A program made the translations under genes and the position numbers. Below the pieces are notes generated by a model. The model saw only the letters and a program-made list of their open reading frames with translations, made no database searches and was not told the DNA's origin. A stretch of DNA of 51,540 bases from an uncultured Synechococcaceae cyanobacterium (lineage in GTDB: Bacteria > Cyanobacteriota > Cyanobacteriia > PCC-6307 > Cyanobiaceae): positions 1 to 51,540 of the forward strand of contig CACGPQ010000006.1 of the NCBI GenBank assembly GCA_902574955.1, given 5' to 3'. This document shows positions 50,468 through 51,540 of this stretch, piece by piece; position 1 is the first letter of the stretch; each line of letters starts with the position of its first letter.

Positions 50468-51540
50468 TTATAGAGTTACTGGATTAGCGTTGGTAATCCC
50501 ATCTACTTCAATAATGGTATCAAGCAGCTTATTAGGTATTGGATCATCAATACTTAGAACCATAACAGCTTCCCCTCTAACAATTTTGCGCCCAACTTGC
50601 ATTGAGGCAATATTTACATTGTTGCTACCTAATAAAGACCCGAGCTTGCCAATAATGCCTGGCATATCTCTGTGCCTAGTAACCAACATATATCTGCTTG
50701 GCGATACATTAACTGGGTATTGATCAATACTAATAATTCTTAATTCCCCATCAGCAAAAATGCTTCCTGCTACGCTATGGTCGCCATTATCTCCATAAGT
50801 GGTTAACTGAAGTGAACCACTAGCAAATTCAGGTCTTGCTTCATCTTTATTCTCGACTACCAAAATACCTCTTGAATCTGCTTCTAGAGAAGCATTCACA
50901 TAATTAATCCTATCTCCCAAAGCTTTACTTAGAAGACCTTTTAGACTAGCTATTATTAATGGCTGAGAAGGATGCTGAACAAATTCACCTTGAAGCTTTA
51001 CTTCTAGTTTCTGTATCTGCCCACCTGAAAGCTGGCTTATAAGCAGACCCATTGTTTCAGCCAACTGCAAATGAGGTTTTAGACTATCCATAATATCAGG
51101 GCTCAAACCTGGAATATTTACTGCAGTTCTAGCAGATAAACCAAGCAAGACATCTCTTATTTGTTCTGCAACATCAACAGCTACATTTTCTTGTGCTTCC
51201 CGAGTAGATGCTCCTAAGTGAGGGGTAAGAATAAGATTCTTTTCAACCTTCAAAAGTGGTGAATTAGATTCCAAAGGTTCTTTTGAAAAAACATCTATTG
51301 CAGCACCTGCAATCAATGATTTATTTAAAGCTTCTGCTAATGCCTCTTCGTCAATTAAGCCTCCTCGAGCACAATTAATTAATTTTGCGCTACTTTTCAT
51401 ACTTTTAAGGACATCTATATTTACCAAATTCTCTGTCTCTGGTGTGCGAGGCAAATGCAAAGTTACGTAATCAGATTGTTTGAATAAATCCTCTAGTTCA
51501 GATAGTTTAACTTGTATTTGTTGAGCTCTTTCAGTTGAAA
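50468..51540 (-). CDS. serA: D-3-phosphoglycerate dehydrogenase, partial (N-terminus beyond window)
   Basis: LHLPRTPETENLVN, LINCARGGLIDEEALAEAL, C-terminal ACT domain. The frame stays open past 51460 to the edge, so the tracked start at 51460 is an edge artefact. Confidence 0.95.
   Translation of the reverse strand, partial: STERAQQIQVKLSELEDLFKQSDYVTLHLPRTPETENLVNIDVLKSMKSSAKLINCARGGLIDEEALAEALNKSLIAGAAIDVFSKEPLESNSPLLKVEKNLILTPHLGASTREAQENVAVDVAEQIRDVLLGLSARTAVNIPGLSPDIMDSLKPHLQLAETMGLLISQLSGGQIQKLEVKLQGEFVQHPSQPLIIASLKGLLSKALGDRINYVNASLEADSRGILVVENKDEARPEFASGSLQLTTYGDNGDHSVAGSIFADGELRIISIDQYPVNVSPSRYMLVTRHRDMPGIIGKLGSLLGSNNVNIASMQVGRKIVRGEAVMVLSIDDPIPNKLLDTIIEVDGITNANPVTL

Noticed and set aside
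50241-50723. Plus-strand 160-aa ORF
   Set aside because: Spans antisense across both prmA and serA; shadow ORF despite its length.
1-51540. CRISPR array, transposon, prophage or toxin-antitoxin/defence cassette
   Set aside because: No regularly spaced repeats, transposase, integrase, phage structural genes or recognised defence genes were found in either strand.

Overview
This looks like AT-rich chromosome from a high-light-adapted Prochlorococcus (marine picocyanobacterium). The identification rests on gene content and order: kaiC-kaiB next to rplU with no kaiA, a high-light-inducible protein, ClpR/ClpP3, and very short intergenic gaps. The strain is not determined. Almost all of the window is tightly packed housekeeping genes: argD, folC, miaB, ddl/ftsQ/ftsZ, panB, clpR/clpP3, ilvC, cbiB, hup, glgX, an MlaE-type permease cluster, plsY, pyrF, tyrS, pepA, msrA, the lpxB-lpxA-fabZ-lpxC-bamA block, purC/purD, nblS, kaiC/kaiB, rplU/rpmA, truB, rnz, petF, prmA and serA. 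RNA genes are tRNA-Leu(CAA), tRNA-His(GUG), tRNA-Gly(UCC) and a minus-strand SRP 4.5S-type RNA. I see no CRISPR array, phage, transposon or obvious defence system. The least explained region is about 17.5-19.95 kb. It holds a run of small membrane or secreted proteins and a roughly 620-bp gap upstream of hup, which contains an untracked 45-aa Cys-rich ORF over a local GC-rich, hairpin-forming patch. Other points worth checking are a tRNA-Leu/argD junction with only 5 nt before the ATG, a possible Ile/Leu-rich leader ORF overlapping the ilvC start, an intrinsic terminator inside a convergent coding sequence, and a palindrome upstream of petF. I could not confirm any previously undescribed system from sequence alone.
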